Positions 1-8,055 of a stretch of 64,000 nucleotides of DNA are shown here, one piece after another. The notes under the pieces are model-generated. The model made no database searches, was not told the origin of the DNA, and worked only from the letters and a program-made list of their open reading frames with translations. The stretch's first letter is position 1. The number at the start of each line of letters is the position of its first letter. Source of the stretch: JAGLHV01 sp023143305 [NCBI: Clostridia bacterium] (GTDB taxonomy: Bacteria; CBDUZB01; JAGLHV01); assembly GCA_030637025.1 (NCBI GenBank), contig DAOVVV010000001.1, forward strand, positions 1 through 64,000, written 5' to 3'. The position numbers and the translations under genes are program-made.

Positions 1-1
1 A

Positions 2-73
2 CCGCTTTTACAGGCATTTTCAGATTTTGATATTCAAAGAACAGAGCCAGATGCTCAAATGCCCTTATTTTAA
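2..73 (+). CDS. Possible C-terminal fragment of a plus-strand gene cut by the window edge
   Basis: Reading from base 2 on the plus strand gives 23 sense codons and a TAA at 71-73. The end reads IQRTEPDAQMPLF. The composition, with charged and polar residues and no A/T-only codon bias, looks like real protein and unlike the surrounding repeats. If genuine it would be the only plus-strand gene in the window, converging on kdsB. I do not recognise the family. An open stretch of this length can arise by chance, so the call is weak. Confidence 0.25.
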   Translation, partial: PLLQAFSDFDIQRTEPDAQMPLF

Positions 74-104
74 AGGCAAAAACATCGGGACAGTAGTGCC
101 CTAA

Positions 105-123
105 CCCCCTTTTTCAAAGGGGG
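105..123. terminator. Short perfect hairpin (5 C, 3 T / 3 A, 5 G)
   Basis: Arms 105-112 and 116-123 are perfect reverse complements of eight bases with a three-base loop. It lies downstream of the possible plus-strand fragment and beyond kdsB, so it could terminate either strand. No strong T tract follows on either strand. A partial relative with the same A/G-rich arm is seen near 4077-4094, so it may be just another repeat unit. Confidence 0.35.
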
Positions 124-222
124 AAATTTGTTTGCGTCATACATTGTCATAAACGCAAACGGATAAATCCGAAATCCTAATATCTAAATCCTAAACAAAT
201 CCAAAATTCAAAACAAAAAAAT

Positions 223-380
223 AAAGGTAAAATGTGTTTCGAACGATATAGCAAATTTTAGCGAAAATAAGCGTTAAAAAAATAAGCCTGTCTGAGCAAA
301 GCGAGTTGCTTATTTTTAGCTTGTTTTTGCGTGCCCGCAGGGTAAAATTATGCGTCCAGAGAGAAACATATTTTGCCTTT
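223..380. repeat. 158-bp palindromic element, copy 1
   Basis: The ends are 17-bp terminal inverted repeats with one mismatch (left begins AAAGGTAAAAT, right ends ATTTTGCCTTT). Inside lies a nested stem: GCGAAAATAAGC pairs with GCTTGTTTTTGC through two G-T wobbles on the plus strand. An inner stem of about ten pairs, ending TAAGC/GCTTA, closes a 20-base loop. Compared with copy 2, paired positions change together. It could be a MITE-like element or a structured RNA repeat; it has no coding potential. Confidence 0.85.
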
Positions 381-500
381 GTTTTCCCTGTTCTAACTCA
401 TGGCTCCTAAATACTATATCGCAAATAGTCATAAACGATGTTTGACTATTCTTAATGCTATATCTACAAACTGTTTTTTGCCATTCACAGTCTTTTATCT

Positions 501-523
501 GTTGTCTATGGACTATGGACTAT
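501..523. repeat. Degenerate heptamer array (CTATGGA type), copy 1
   Basis: The start GTTGTCTATGG is followed by further degenerate CTATGGA units. Related arrays lie at 3621-3657, 19779-19815 and 62456-62491. The array overlaps the kdsB stop codon (520-522), so the repeat supplies the end of that reading frame. The neighbouring bases that encode the last KdsB residues resemble the spacer near 19748-19786. Confidence 0.7.
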
Positions 524-1272
524 TTGTTGCCTTTCGTCTGTTGTCTAACTATTTCCCTCACTTTTTCTAAGTCCTGAGGGGTATCTACGCTAATGGAATT
601 ATAATCACTAATCATTACTTTTATTTTATATCCGTTATCTAAAAAACGTAATTGCTCCAGTTGTTCTATTTGTTCTAAATTACTCGGGGACATCAAGTCA
701 AAATTTATAAGAAAGTCTTTTTTATAAGCATAAATTCCCAGGTGTTTATAATATTGAGGTCTGGGGGCCATTTTGTCTTCATCCCGAACAAAAGGAATGG
801 TCGCCCGGGAAAAATATAAAGCAAAATCAAACTTATCTATCACCACTTTTACAATGTTCGGGTCTTTTATTTCATTTTTATCAGAAATACTTGTAACTGC
901 GGTAGATATGGACACATCCGAATTTTCCGTGAACGGTTGTACTACCAAATCAATCACTTCAGGAGAAATTAAAGGTTCATCCCCCTGAATATTTACGAAA
1001 ACATCATATTCTAATGTTTTGACAATTTCGGACAATCTTTCTGTGCCGCTATTACAACAGGGAGAACTCGTAATCACCCTTATTCCTGCTTTCTCCACCA
1101 CTTCCTTAATACGATTGTCATCGGTAGTAACAAAAACATCTTCCAGCTTTTTTGCTTTTTTAGCCTGTTCATAAACCCACAACACCATTGGTTTACCCAA
1201 AATACCGGCTAAAGGTTTACCCGGCAGTCTGGTAGAATTATATCTAACCGGAATAATTCCTGCTACTTTCAT
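520..1272 (-). CDS. kdsB: 3-deoxy-manno-octulosonate cytidylyltransferase (CMP-Kdo synthetase)
   Basis: This cytosolic enzyme couples Kdo to CMP from CTP before Kdo is added to lipid A. The 250-residue protein has the usual family length. It carries the nucleotide-binding signature IIPVRYNSTRLPGKP (residues 6-20, with R10 and K19), SGTERL at 75-80, NIQGDEP at 94-100 with the metal-binding D98, and a late DTPQDL motif. It lies 15 bp downstream of rfaE1, so the two are probably cotranscribed. The last few residues (QQTKGNK) and the stop codon come from sequence resembling the adjacent repeat island, so the original tail may have been replaced. The assignment is firm. Confidence 0.95.
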   Translation of the reverse strand: MKVAGIIPVRYNSTRLPGKPLAGILGKPMVLWVYEQAKKAKKLEDVFVTTDDNRIKEVVEKAGIRVITSSPCCNSGTERLSEIVKTLEYDVFVNIQGDEPLISPEVIDLVVQPFTENSDVSISTAVTSISDKNEIKDPNIVKVVIDKFDFALYFSRATIPFVRDEDKMAPRPQYYKHLGIYAYKKDFLINFDLMSPSNLEQIEQLEQLRFLDNGYKIKVMISDYNSISVDTPQDLEKVREIVRQQTKGNK

Positions 1273-1287
1273 TTTATTTTACCTTTG

Positions 1288-2292
1288 TTAACCTCTATTT
1301 ACTTTTTTCATTGCTTTTTTTATCTCTTCTATACTAACAGTAGCTGTCCCTAATTTTCCCACTACGATACCCGCCGCATAATTTGCAATATAAGCAGCAT
1401 CAAGAAAACTATTTTTCTTTACTGCCAGACATAAAGCAAAAACACTAATTACCGTATCCCCTGCACCGGTAACATCGTAAACTTCCCGTGCCACCGTGGA
1501 AATATGGGTTATTCTTCCTTTTTTTTCAAATAAAGTCATTCCCTCTTCACCCCGGGTAATTAAAAGGGATTGACAATTTAACCTTTTCATTAGTTTTCTC
1601 CCTGCCATCAATAAACTTTTTTCATCATTAATTTTAAGGTGTATTGCCTCTCCTGCTTCATGATGATTAGGGGTAATTCCCGTCACTTTTTTATAAAGCA
1701 AAAAATGTTCTATTTTAGGGTCTACCAATAGAGGAATTCCTGATTTATAAGCTTTATTTACAATAAATCCAAGAATTTTACGATTAATAACCCCTTTTCC
1801 ATAGTCCGAAATAATAATTGCATCTATATTAGAAAACACTTTATTAATATATTCTATAACACGCTTACTCATCTTTTCAGATAAAGTATTTTTAACTTCT
1901 TTATCCGTCCTAACTACTTGCTGATGATCAGCTATAATTCTGGTCTTTAAAATAGTAGGGCGGGAAGAATCAACAAGTATACCGGAAGTTTCTATACCCT
2001 TATTTTTAAATTCCTCTATCAATCTTTTCCCTACTAAATCTTCCCCGATAACCCCACAAAGCAATACTTCGCTTCCTAATGCCCAAAGGTTATTAACCAC
2101 ATTACCTGCCCCTCCCGGCATATATTTTTCTTCTTTTATTTCTACTACCGGGACCGGTGCTTCGGCAGAAATACGGGAAACTTTTCCAAAAACAAATTTA
2201 TCTACTATAATATCTCCCAGCACTAAGATTTTTTTCCCGCTAAATCCATCCATAACCCGATATAAGTTTTTTATCCGCTCTTTTGATATCAT
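1288..2292 (-). CDS. rfaE1: D-glycero-beta-D-manno-heptose-7-phosphate kinase (PfkB family)
   Basis: This kinase phosphorylates heptose 7-phosphate on the ADP-heptose route to the LPS inner core. The 334 residues correspond to the kinase half of bifunctional HldE; the nucleotidyltransferase half is absent, so a separate rfaE2 is expected elsewhere. Visible motifs are the N-terminal GD pair (26-27), the substrate-side GGAGN (60-64) and DVTGAGD (273-279), where D279 is the catalytic base of PfkB kinases. It sits between the DUF3108 lipoprotein gene (80-bp gap) and kdsB (15-bp gap), consistent with an LPS-core operon. The ATG has a purine-rich GGGGTAAG upstream. A generic ribokinase is possible but less likely given kdsB next door. 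Confidence 0.9.
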   Translation of the reverse strand: MISKERIKNLYRVMDGFSGKKILVLGDIIVDKFVFGKVSRISAEAPVPVVEIKEEKYMPGGAGNVVNNLWALGSEVLLCGVIGEDLVGKRLIEEFKNKGIETSGILVDSSRPTILKTRIIADHQQVVRTDKEVKNTLSEKMSKRVIEYINKVFSNIDAIIISDYGKGVINRKILGFIVNKAYKSGIPLLVDPKIEHFLLYKKVTGITPNHHEAGEAIHLKINDEKSLLMAGRKLMKRLNCQSLLITRGEEGMTLFEKKGRITHISTVAREVYDVTGAGDTVISVFALCLAVKKNSFLDAAYIANYAAGIVVGKLGTATVSIEEIKKAMKKVNRG

Positions 2293-2372
2293 AAAAAATT
2301 CTTACCCCTTATTTTAAATTAATTTAATTATCCTCATTCTACTAAATTTTTACTTTTTTTCCAAATAAAATT

Positions 2373-3437
2373 TTATTTCTTTAATTTTACCAAAACAGCT
2401 ACAATTGAACCTACCATAATCTTACTTTCCATTAAAACAGGCATCTTTCTGCTGTCATTAGTCACCCATATCCAAAGCCGTCCCTTTTGTTTAAAAATTC
2501 CTTCCTCCCTTAGAACCGGTTCAATACAAACCGTCCGGAATTTACCTGCTTTTGTTTTTACTATCTCTTCCTTGGAAACTTTTACCCGCAAAGCCCAGTT
2601 TTTTTTGTCGGTATTTACATCAATATCATATTTTTCACCTACCTCAATATCATGAGTGCGTAAATAATAAAGAGCAGATAAGACATCCTGAACAAACGGA
2701 ACGACTTTAACTACATTCCCGTTGGTAATAGCCAAATGATTCTTTTGATCATAAATCGTTTCTTTCAGGGAATGATACTTACCTTCGTTTAATTCTTTTC
2801 TAAATCGCCAACTGCAGATACTTTCTACATCGACAAAAGTTTCTACTGTATCTCTTACCTTATAAATTTTATCAAAAAAGGAAGTGGAACGAGTCTTAGC
2901 AACTATATGATATACCTTGCGGCCATTAATTTCTAAAATTTCACGCACCTCTAAAGTAGAATAACCGGCAGTTATTGCACCCCATTTTATGGCAAAAGTT
3001 AATTTTTCCCCTACCCGAAAAGCATTATTTTCTACTTTGCGCCATTTAAATTCTTTACCTTCGGCAAGTTCCTTTTGGTTAAAAACCTGTTCTGTTTTAT
3101 CTTTTTCAGGAATAGACTCTTTTACTTTTTGCTGTTTATCTTCTCCCTTTTTAATACTTGATAATTTCTGTGCTTCATGATCTTCTGTCATTGTTTTTTT
3201 AATATCTAAACTGCTTAAACTTTCCTTTATTTTTTTTTGATCAATAGCTTCGGTCTTCCGCACCATAGTAGGTAATTTCTCCTCAGAAAGTTGCTTCGTT
3301 TTGTCTTTTTCTAATTTTTCTTCCTGCATAATTACTTTCTTGTATTTCCTGTCTTTTTTAATTCTTGATCTATACCTGCCAGAAGTGCAGGCACTAAACA
3401 TCAACAAAAAAACAAAAAAAATAATTTTGTATTTCAT
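2373..3437 (-). CDS. DUF3108-domain lipoprotein
   Basis: The protein has 354 residues. An N-terminal hydrophobic stretch (residues 3-16) ends in FSAC, so C17 is the probable lipidated cysteine and the protein is probably envelope-anchored. Residues 20-130 form a lysine/glutamate-rich, probably disordered linker. From about residue 139 the sequence follows the DUF3108 pattern (FRVGEKLTFAIKWG, then a beta-rich domain to the end). DUF3108 proteins are thought to act in the periplasm, and no reaction is established for them. It precedes rfaE1 and kdsB in the likely operon, so an outer-membrane role is reasonable but inferred. The ATG follows a clear AAGGGGGTG ribosome site. Confidence 0.8.
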   Translation of the reverse strand: MKYKIIFFVFLLMFSACTSGRYRSRIKKDRKYKKVIMQEEKLEKDKTKQLSEEKLPTMVRKTEAIDQKKIKESLSSLDIKKTMTEDHEAQKLSSIKKGEDKQQKVKESIPEKDKTEQVFNQKELAEGKEFKWRKVENNAFRVGEKLTFAIKWGAITAGYSTLEVREILEINGRKVYHIVAKTRSTSFFDKIYKVRDTVETFVDVESICSWRFRKELNEGKYHSLKETIYDQKNHLAITNGNVVKVVPFVQDVLSALYYLRTHDIEVGEKYDIDVNTDKKNWALRVKVSKEEIVKTKAGKFRTVCIEPVLREEGIFKQKGRLWIWVTNDSRKMPVLMESKIMVGSIVAVLVKLKK

Positions 3438-3569
3438 TGAAACACCCCCTTATAAGAAAAAATCCGAAATCCTAATATCTAAATCCTAAATCCTCCTTAC
3501 AAACTGGCGGACAGGCAAATCCAAAATTCAAAAAGTTAAATTCAAAACAAAAAAATAAAGAAGCCTTTC

Positions 3570-3588
3570 GGGCGACCAAGGGTCGCCC
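3570..3588. repeat. GGGCGACC hairpin repeat, copy 1
   Basis: Arms 3570-3577 and 3581-3588 pair perfectly over eight bases around AAG, followed by CCTAC. The same unit recurs at 62340-62358. A relative with GGGTGAAC arms occurs at 19642-19663 and is also followed by CCTAC. It stands out as G+C-rich in AT-rich DNA. Confidence 0.7.
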
Positions 3589-3620
3589 CTACATTAACTC
3601 CCATCTGTTGTCTTTTTTCC

Positions 3621-3657
3621 GTTGTCTATGGACTATCGACTGTGAACTATGGACTAT
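3621..3657. repeat. Degenerate heptamer array, copy 2
   Basis: Five units of about seven bases (CTATGGA, CTATCGA, CTGTGAA, CTATGGA and a partial) follow GTTGT. Variation falls at the same unit positions as in the other three arrays. Confidence 0.7.
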
Positions 3658-3660
3658 TTT

Positions 3661-3718
3661 ATTTTTGCGTGCCCATAGGGTAAAATTATGCGTTTAGAGA
3701 AAAACATATTTTGCCTTT
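3661..3718. repeat. Solo right arm of the palindromic element
   Basis: The segment matches the right third of the 158-bp element from the outer stem (TTTTTGCGTGCCC) to the terminal repeat (ATTTTGCCTTT), but no left arm precedes it. The heptamer array abuts it instead. This suggests recombination or deletion within the repeat family. Confidence 0.65.
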
Positions 3719-3825
3719 GTTCTACCCCCCCCTCACAAATAGTCATATACTCACTTCGTTCGTGTCATACATTGTCATAAACACAAACAGATAAATCCAA
3801 AATCAAAAATTCAAAACAAAAAAAT

Positions 3826-3983
3826 AAAGGTAAAATATGTTTTGAACGACATAGCGAATTTTAGCGAAAATAAGCGTTAAAAAAATGAGCTTGTCTGAGC
3901 AAAGCGAGTTGCTCATTTTTAGCTTGTTTTTGCGTGCCCGAAGGGTAAAATTTCGCGTCCAGAGAAAAACATGTTTTTCCTTT
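3826..3983. repeat. 158-bp palindromic element, copy 2
   Basis: The length is identical to copies 1 and 3. Its inner stem reads ATGAGC/GCTCAT where copies 1 and 3 read ATAAGC/GCTTAT, so an A-T pair has become G-C on both sides. A second paired change is at GCGAATTTT/AAAATTTCGC against GCAAATTTT/AAAATTATGC. Flanking bases extend the inverted repeat outward (AAATAAAGG/CCTTTATTT). Confidence 0.85.
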
Positions 3984-4133
3984 ATTTTCCCTGTTCTAAC
4001 TCATGACTCCAAAATACCCTATTGCAAATAGTCATAAACGATATTTGACTATTCTTAATGCCATACTTACAAACTTTCTTTTTCAAAGGGGAAAAATTAT
4101 TTTATAAGTCATTCACTATTTTCTTGCGTTTTT

Positions 4134-5393
4134 CTAAGTTTTCAAATATTTCCTGGGATCGGTAATTTTACCTTCTATAACTGAACTGGCTACGCTAGCC
4201 GGTGAAGCTAAGTAGATTTCAGCATTAGGATTTCCCATTCTACCTTTGAAATTACGGTTAGCCGTAGAAATAACTTTCTCTCCATCAGCAGGAACCCCGT
4301 TATGAGTTCCTACACAAGGGCCGCAACCGGGGGTTACTATAACCGCTCCTGCTTCTACCAAACTTTGCAGGATTCCTTTTTCTATCGCCTCTAAGAAAAC
4401 ACTCCGGGAACTGGGAGCTACAATAAATCGCACATCAGGATGAACCTTTTTCCCTTTTAATATTTTTGCGGCAATCTCTAAATCTTCTACCCGGCCATTA
4501 GTACAGGTACCTAAAAATCCCTGTTGAATATAAGTTTCTTCCAGTTTACTGATAGGAGAAACATTATCCACTGTATGCGGCTTAGCTATTTGAGGTTCTA
4601 ACTTAGAAACATCATATTCTTTGATATTCAGGTATCGGGCATCTTTGTCCGGTTCAACGGGAGAAAAATTCCTGGAAGAATGTTGCTTTACCCACTCACA
4701 AACTTTTTTATCAGCCAACATTATTCCGCATTTAGCACCCATTTCAATAGCCATATTAGCAATGGTAAATCTCCCCTGGACACTTAAAGAATCTATTGCT
4801 TCCCCTGTAAATTCTGTGGCATTATAAGTTGCTCCGTTAGCACTAATATTCCCAATAATATATAAAATTAAATCCTTGGAAAAAACACCTTCGGGCCATT
4901 TTCCGAAACAGTCAAATTTTATGGTTTCGGGAACCTTGAACCAGTTTTTACCTGTAGCAAATCCAGCGGCTACATCGGTTGAACCCATTCCCGTAGAAAA
5001 AACATTAATTGCTCCATAAGTACAGGTATGCGAATCCGCTCCGATAACCAAATCTCCGGGAACAACTAAACCTTCCTGAGGAAGTAGTTGATGACACACC
5101 CCACAACCAATATCAAAAAGAAGTATCTTTTGCTGTTTAACAAAATCCCGCATTTTTTTATGTATAGCAGATACCCCCTGCAAAGGACTGGGAGAACTAT
5201 GGTCAATAACCATTGCACATTTTTTCGCATCAAAAACATTGTGCACCCCCATATTATTAAAACTATCAATAATTATACCGGAAGTTCCATCCTGCCCCAT
5301 GCAGAAATCTAAATCGGCAATAACTATTTCCCCGGCACAAACATCTTTTTTACTATGACTGCTCAAAATTTTCTCAACTATCGTTTTTCCCAT
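4134..5393 (-). CDS. leuC: 3-isopropylmalate dehydratase large subunit (aconitase family)
   Basis: This catalytic subunit isomerises 2- and 3-isopropylmalate in leucine synthesis, or acts on homocitrate/homoaconitate-type substrates in related pathways. The 419-residue length fits the shorter LeuC/HacA class. The three [4Fe-4S] ligands are visible: C297 in GTCTN and C357/C360 in PGCGPC. GADSHTCTYGA (118-128) is the conserved substrate-side motif. No leuD small subunit is adjacent: the lower side is a repeat island and the upper side a glycosyltransferase. It is therefore isolated from its usual partner and is the only clear non-glycan gene here. Family assignment is firm; LeuC versus homoaconitase specificity is less so. 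Confidence 0.88.
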   Translation of the reverse strand: MGKTIVEKILSSHSKKDVCAGEIVIADLDFCMGQDGTSGIIIDSFNNMGVHNVFDAKKCAMVIDHSSPSPLQGVSAIHKKMRDFVKQQKILLFDIGCGVCHQLLPQEGLVVPGDLVIGADSHTCTYGAINVFSTGMGSTDVAAGFATGKNWFKVPETIKFDCFGKWPEGVFSKDLILYIIGNISANGATYNATEFTGEAIDSLSVQGRFTIANMAIEMGAKCGIMLADKKVCEWVKQHSSRNFSPVEPDKDARYLNIKEYDVSKLEPQIAKPHTVDNVSPISKLEETYIQQGFLGTCTNGRVEDLEIAAKILKGKKVHPDVRFIVAPSSRSVFLEAIEKGILQSLVEAGAVIVTPGCGPCVGTHNGVPADGEKVISTANRNFKGRMGNPNAEIYLASPASVASSVIEGKITDPRKYLKT

Positions 5394-5467
5394 TTCAATT
5401 CCTCTCCGTTTTAATTTATAATTTACAAATTACATTTATTTACATTTTTATTGTTTGGTTAGTTTTT

Positions 5468-6613
5468 CTAAAAGTAATTTGCATATAATATTTCTATTTC
5501 TTTCACCATCTGATCAATATCAAAAGTAGAAGAAAGCATCTCTTTACCTTTTATCCCTATTTGTTTCATTGTTTCCGGATTGTTAAAAAGATAAATAATT
5601 TTTTGGGCCATTGCCTCTATATCCTTAGGGGGAACCAAAAAACCGTTTACTCCGTTTTTAATCACCTCTCTTGCACCGTCTACCCCGGTAGCTACAACCG
5701 GAATACCTAACGCCATTGCTTCCGGAAAAACCCGGGGTAATCCTTCCCATAGAGATGTTAAAACCATTATATCAAAAGTTTGTAACAATTGGGAAACATC
5801 TCGCCGCCAACCCGGTAATTTTATTTTTTCCTGCAAATTCAATTTAGCAATCAAACCCTCAATTGCAGGACGTAACACTCCGTCCCCGACTAATAAAAAT
5901 TTTGCCTGCGGCAAGTAACCGCAAACTTTATGCGCTAATAAGACAAAAGATACCGGGTCTTTCTGCGGTTTAAAACAAGCGATCATTCCTATTACAAAGT
6001 CTTTATCATTAAAAAAAAATTCTTTTCTTTTTTGCTTTTTAATTTCCGGATTAAATAAAAGTTCTTTGATCTTTATTCCGCTATGAATAACCACATATTG
6101 CCCGGGTTTACCGATTTTATTAGCTAACCCCTTTTTAATGTTTTCAGAGGATACAGTAATTAATTTTGTGGTAATGGAAGCAGTAATTCTTTCTACGGTG
6201 ATAAACAACCATTGAATAAACCGCTTCTGATAACTATTGAATCCAAATCCATGATAAGTATGAATAATATAAGCAACCCCGGCTAATTTAGCTGCCCAAC
6301 GCCCCAGAATACCGGCTTTAGAACTATGAGTATGCACTAAAGTGATTTTTTCTTTTTTTAATAAACACCAGATTTTAACCAGGGCTATAAAATCAAAAAG
6401 GGGGTTTATTTTTCGCGACAATTCCCTGACAAAAAAAACCTTATCCCCTAAGCTCAAAAAAACCTCTTGATCAAGTATTCCTCCTTTTCCACAAATAAGA
6501 ACAGCTTCAAACTTTTCCCGGTTTAAATGCATTAGGGTATATAAAGTATTTTGCTGTGCACCACCTAACTCCAACTTAGTAATAATATGAGCAATTTTTA
6601 TCTTTTTTTTCAT
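5468..6613 (-). CDS. Family 4 glycosyltransferase
   Basis: This GT-B enzyme of 381 residues probably adds one sugar to a glycan on the cytoplasmic face. Evidence is the N-terminal LELGGAQQN (15-22, glycine loop), HTYHGFGF near 118-125, VGDG at 242-245 and the EX7E donor-binding motif with E290 and E298 (WEGLPRVFPEAM), followed by GIPVVATGVDGAREVI. The start ATG lies 26 bp from the FAD-protein gene stop. Acceptor and donor cannot be told from sequence. The first strand is hydrophobic but there is no signal peptide. Confidence 0.85.
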   Translation of the reverse strand: MKKKIKIAHIITKLELGGAQQNTLYTLMHLNREKFEAVLICGKGGILDQEVFLSLGDKVFFVRELSRKINPLFDFIALVKIWCLLKKEKITLVHTHSSKAGILGRWAAKLAGVAYIIHTYHGFGFNSYQKRFIQWLFITVERITASITTKLITVSSENIKKGLANKIGKPGQYVVIHSGIKIKELLFNPEIKKQKRKEFFFNDKDFVIGMIACFKPQKDPVSFVLLAHKVCGYLPQAKFLLVGDGVLRPAIEGLIAKLNLQEKIKLPGWRRDVSQLLQTFDIMVLTSLWEGLPRVFPEAMALGIPVVATGVDGAREVIKNGVNGFLVPPKDIEAMAQKIIYLFNNPETMKQIGIKGKEMLSSTFDIDQMVKEIEILYANYF

Positions 6614-6639
6614 TATTTTTGTTTTAAGTAGCGATATTT

Positions 6640-8022
6640 TTATCCCGGCAAATTATTTGCTATCTTCTTTCCCTCCAAAAGAGAATCTTCCATTGTAGAA
6701 TATTTCCATGAACCATACCGGCCGATAGAATAAATTTTATTGCTTTCCAAAAAATTATGAATTACTTTTTTGCTTACTGCGTGTTGGCGGTCATAAATCA
6801 CATAAGCATTTTTTATATTTAAAATCTTTGCAGTCAAAATCTTATCCTTTTTCTTTAAAACCCTTGCTTTAATCAAATCTTTAATAACTCTATCCATCAA
6901 TTTTTTTTTGTTTATTCCCTCTTCCTTAAGATCGGCTGTACCTTTTTTTCTGTCTAATAAAAAACCGGAAATTGTCTTACGGTAAGCTATTTCCGTATAA
7001 ATGGAACTTGTCCCCGGTGGTGTCATAGAAGAAGAAAAATTCATAGGGAAACCGGCCCGATAAAAAATAAATTCTTTTTCGGGAAAATATATCCAGTGTT
7101 TATCAGAAATATTCTTCCGGTTAATTCCAAGATTTATATTTAAAACCGAATTACATTTTAAATCCCCGGCCTTCTTTACTACCTGATGCGGAACCTGTTT
7201 AATTATTTTTGAAATCAATTCTTTTAGGGGTAAAGTAGAAACCAGATAATCATATTTTAATTGTTGCCCATCACTAAATTTAACATTTTTTTCCGATAAA
7301 CAAATTTCTTTTACCTTCTTTCCTAAAAACAGATTACTTTGCACTTTCCTTGATAAAGCATCGGCTAAGACCTGTATACCCCCTTTCTGGGGATAATAAA
7401 AATAACTGTTATAACCAAATGTTTTACCTTGCGGCATAAATGCCCCGGCCAATACTTCTCTTATTTTAGGAAGAGGAACAAACTCCCCTATCCATTCACA
7501 GGTCATTTTTTTAGGATGAACAGTCCATATTTTTTTATTATAAGGAACCATAAAATGCCGGGCAAACCCCTCTCCGAAAGCATCAATAATCCAATCATAA
7601 AAAGAACGATAAGTATCCGGCTGAAAATTATAACTATTCCCTCCCAAACAATATCTTGTCTTAAGAAATCCTTCTATGCACTCCTTTACGACTTTTATAG
7701 GAAGCCCGTATAGGTTTGCCTGAAATGGGTAAGGAGTATAAGTATCGTTAGAATAAATACAGGCCTTTCTCTTTATCCTTTTCAAATTTTTTTTTAATAA
7801 TTTTTTAATTAAATTTTTAGTATAATCACTTTTTAGATGCAATAAATGTCCTGTATAGTCAAAACCAAACCCCTGACTAATTTCCGAGCGGCATAAACCT
7901 CCGGCAGTATCTTCTTTTTCATAAAGGCCGAAAGAAAAATTACTATTTTTTTTTCTTTTCTGCTCAAGGTGATAAGCACAGGATAACCCAGTCAACCCTG
8001 CACCCAAAATTATTACTTTCAC
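6640..8022 (-). CDS. FAD-dependent amine-oxidase/UDP-galactopyranose-mutase-like protein
   Basis: A 460-residue flavoprotein with the Rossmann start MKVIILGAGLTGLSCAYHL (GxGxxG at 7-12), followed by a typical GGLCR loop and ending near SIGRYGSW...MEDSLLEGKKIA, where these proteins place the FAD tail. Members of this group in glycan loci include nucleotide-sugar mutases and undefined sugar oxidoreductases. I choose GTG at 8022 as the start because it has a strong GGAGAAGGAGA site and begins exactly at the Rossmann strand. An upstream in-frame ATG at 8082 lies inside a perfect 21-bp hairpin and would add 20 non-conserved residues. A good promoter lies at 8128-8156. The substrate is unknown. Confidence 0.8.
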   Translation of the reverse strand: MKVIILGAGLTGLSCAYHLEQKRKKNSNFSFGLYEKEDTAGGLCRSEISQGFGFDYTGHLLHLKSDYTKNLIKKLLKKNLKRIKRKACIYSNDTYTPYPFQANLYGLPIKVVKECIEGFLKTRYCLGGNSYNFQPDTYRSFYDWIIDAFGEGFARHFMVPYNKKIWTVHPKKMTCEWIGEFVPLPKIREVLAGAFMPQGKTFGYNSYFYYPQKGGIQVLADALSRKVQSNLFLGKKVKEICLSEKNVKFSDGQQLKYDYLVSTLPLKELISKIIKQVPHQVVKKAGDLKCNSVLNINLGINRKNISDKHWIYFPEKEFIFYRAGFPMNFSSSMTPPGTSSIYTEIAYRKTISGFLLDRKKGTADLKEEGINKKKLMDRVIKDLIKARVLKKKDKILTAKILNIKNAYVIYDRQHAVSKKVIHNFLESNKIYSIGRYGSWKYSTMEDSLLEGKKIANNLPG

Positions 8023-8055
8023 TTTCTCCTTCTCCCCCAAAAAATAATTTAACCT

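Larger units (their letters stand above)
1..519. repeat. Intergenic repeat island 1
   Basis: Besides a possible scrap of a plus-strand gene at its left end, this spacer is a patchwork of repeats. In order it holds a short hairpin (105-123), a stem-loop at 130-160, an A-rich unit (164-222), the 158-bp palindromic element (223-380), a second stem-loop (424-450) and a heptamer array beginning at 501. The stretch 125-475 is closely repeated at about 3757-4077. The heptamer array runs into the stop codon of kdsB. No RNA gene is visible. Confidence 0.8.
3438..4133. repeat. Intergenic repeat island 2
   Basis: This 696-bp spacer between leuC and the DUF3108 gene is entirely repeat mosaic. It contains an A-rich unit shared with island 1 (3457-3560), a GC-rich hairpin (3570-3588), a heptamer array (3621-3657), a solo right half of the palindromic element (3661-3718) and a stretch matching island 1 from about 3757 to 4077. 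That stretch holds a full palindromic element (3826-3983) and a stem-loop at 4027-4053. I see no gene and no confident promoter. Confidence 0.8.

Noticed and set aside
3438-4133. CRISPR array in the repeat island
   Set aside because: Repeats are mixed in type and not regularly spaced, there are no unique spacers of constant length and no cas genes.
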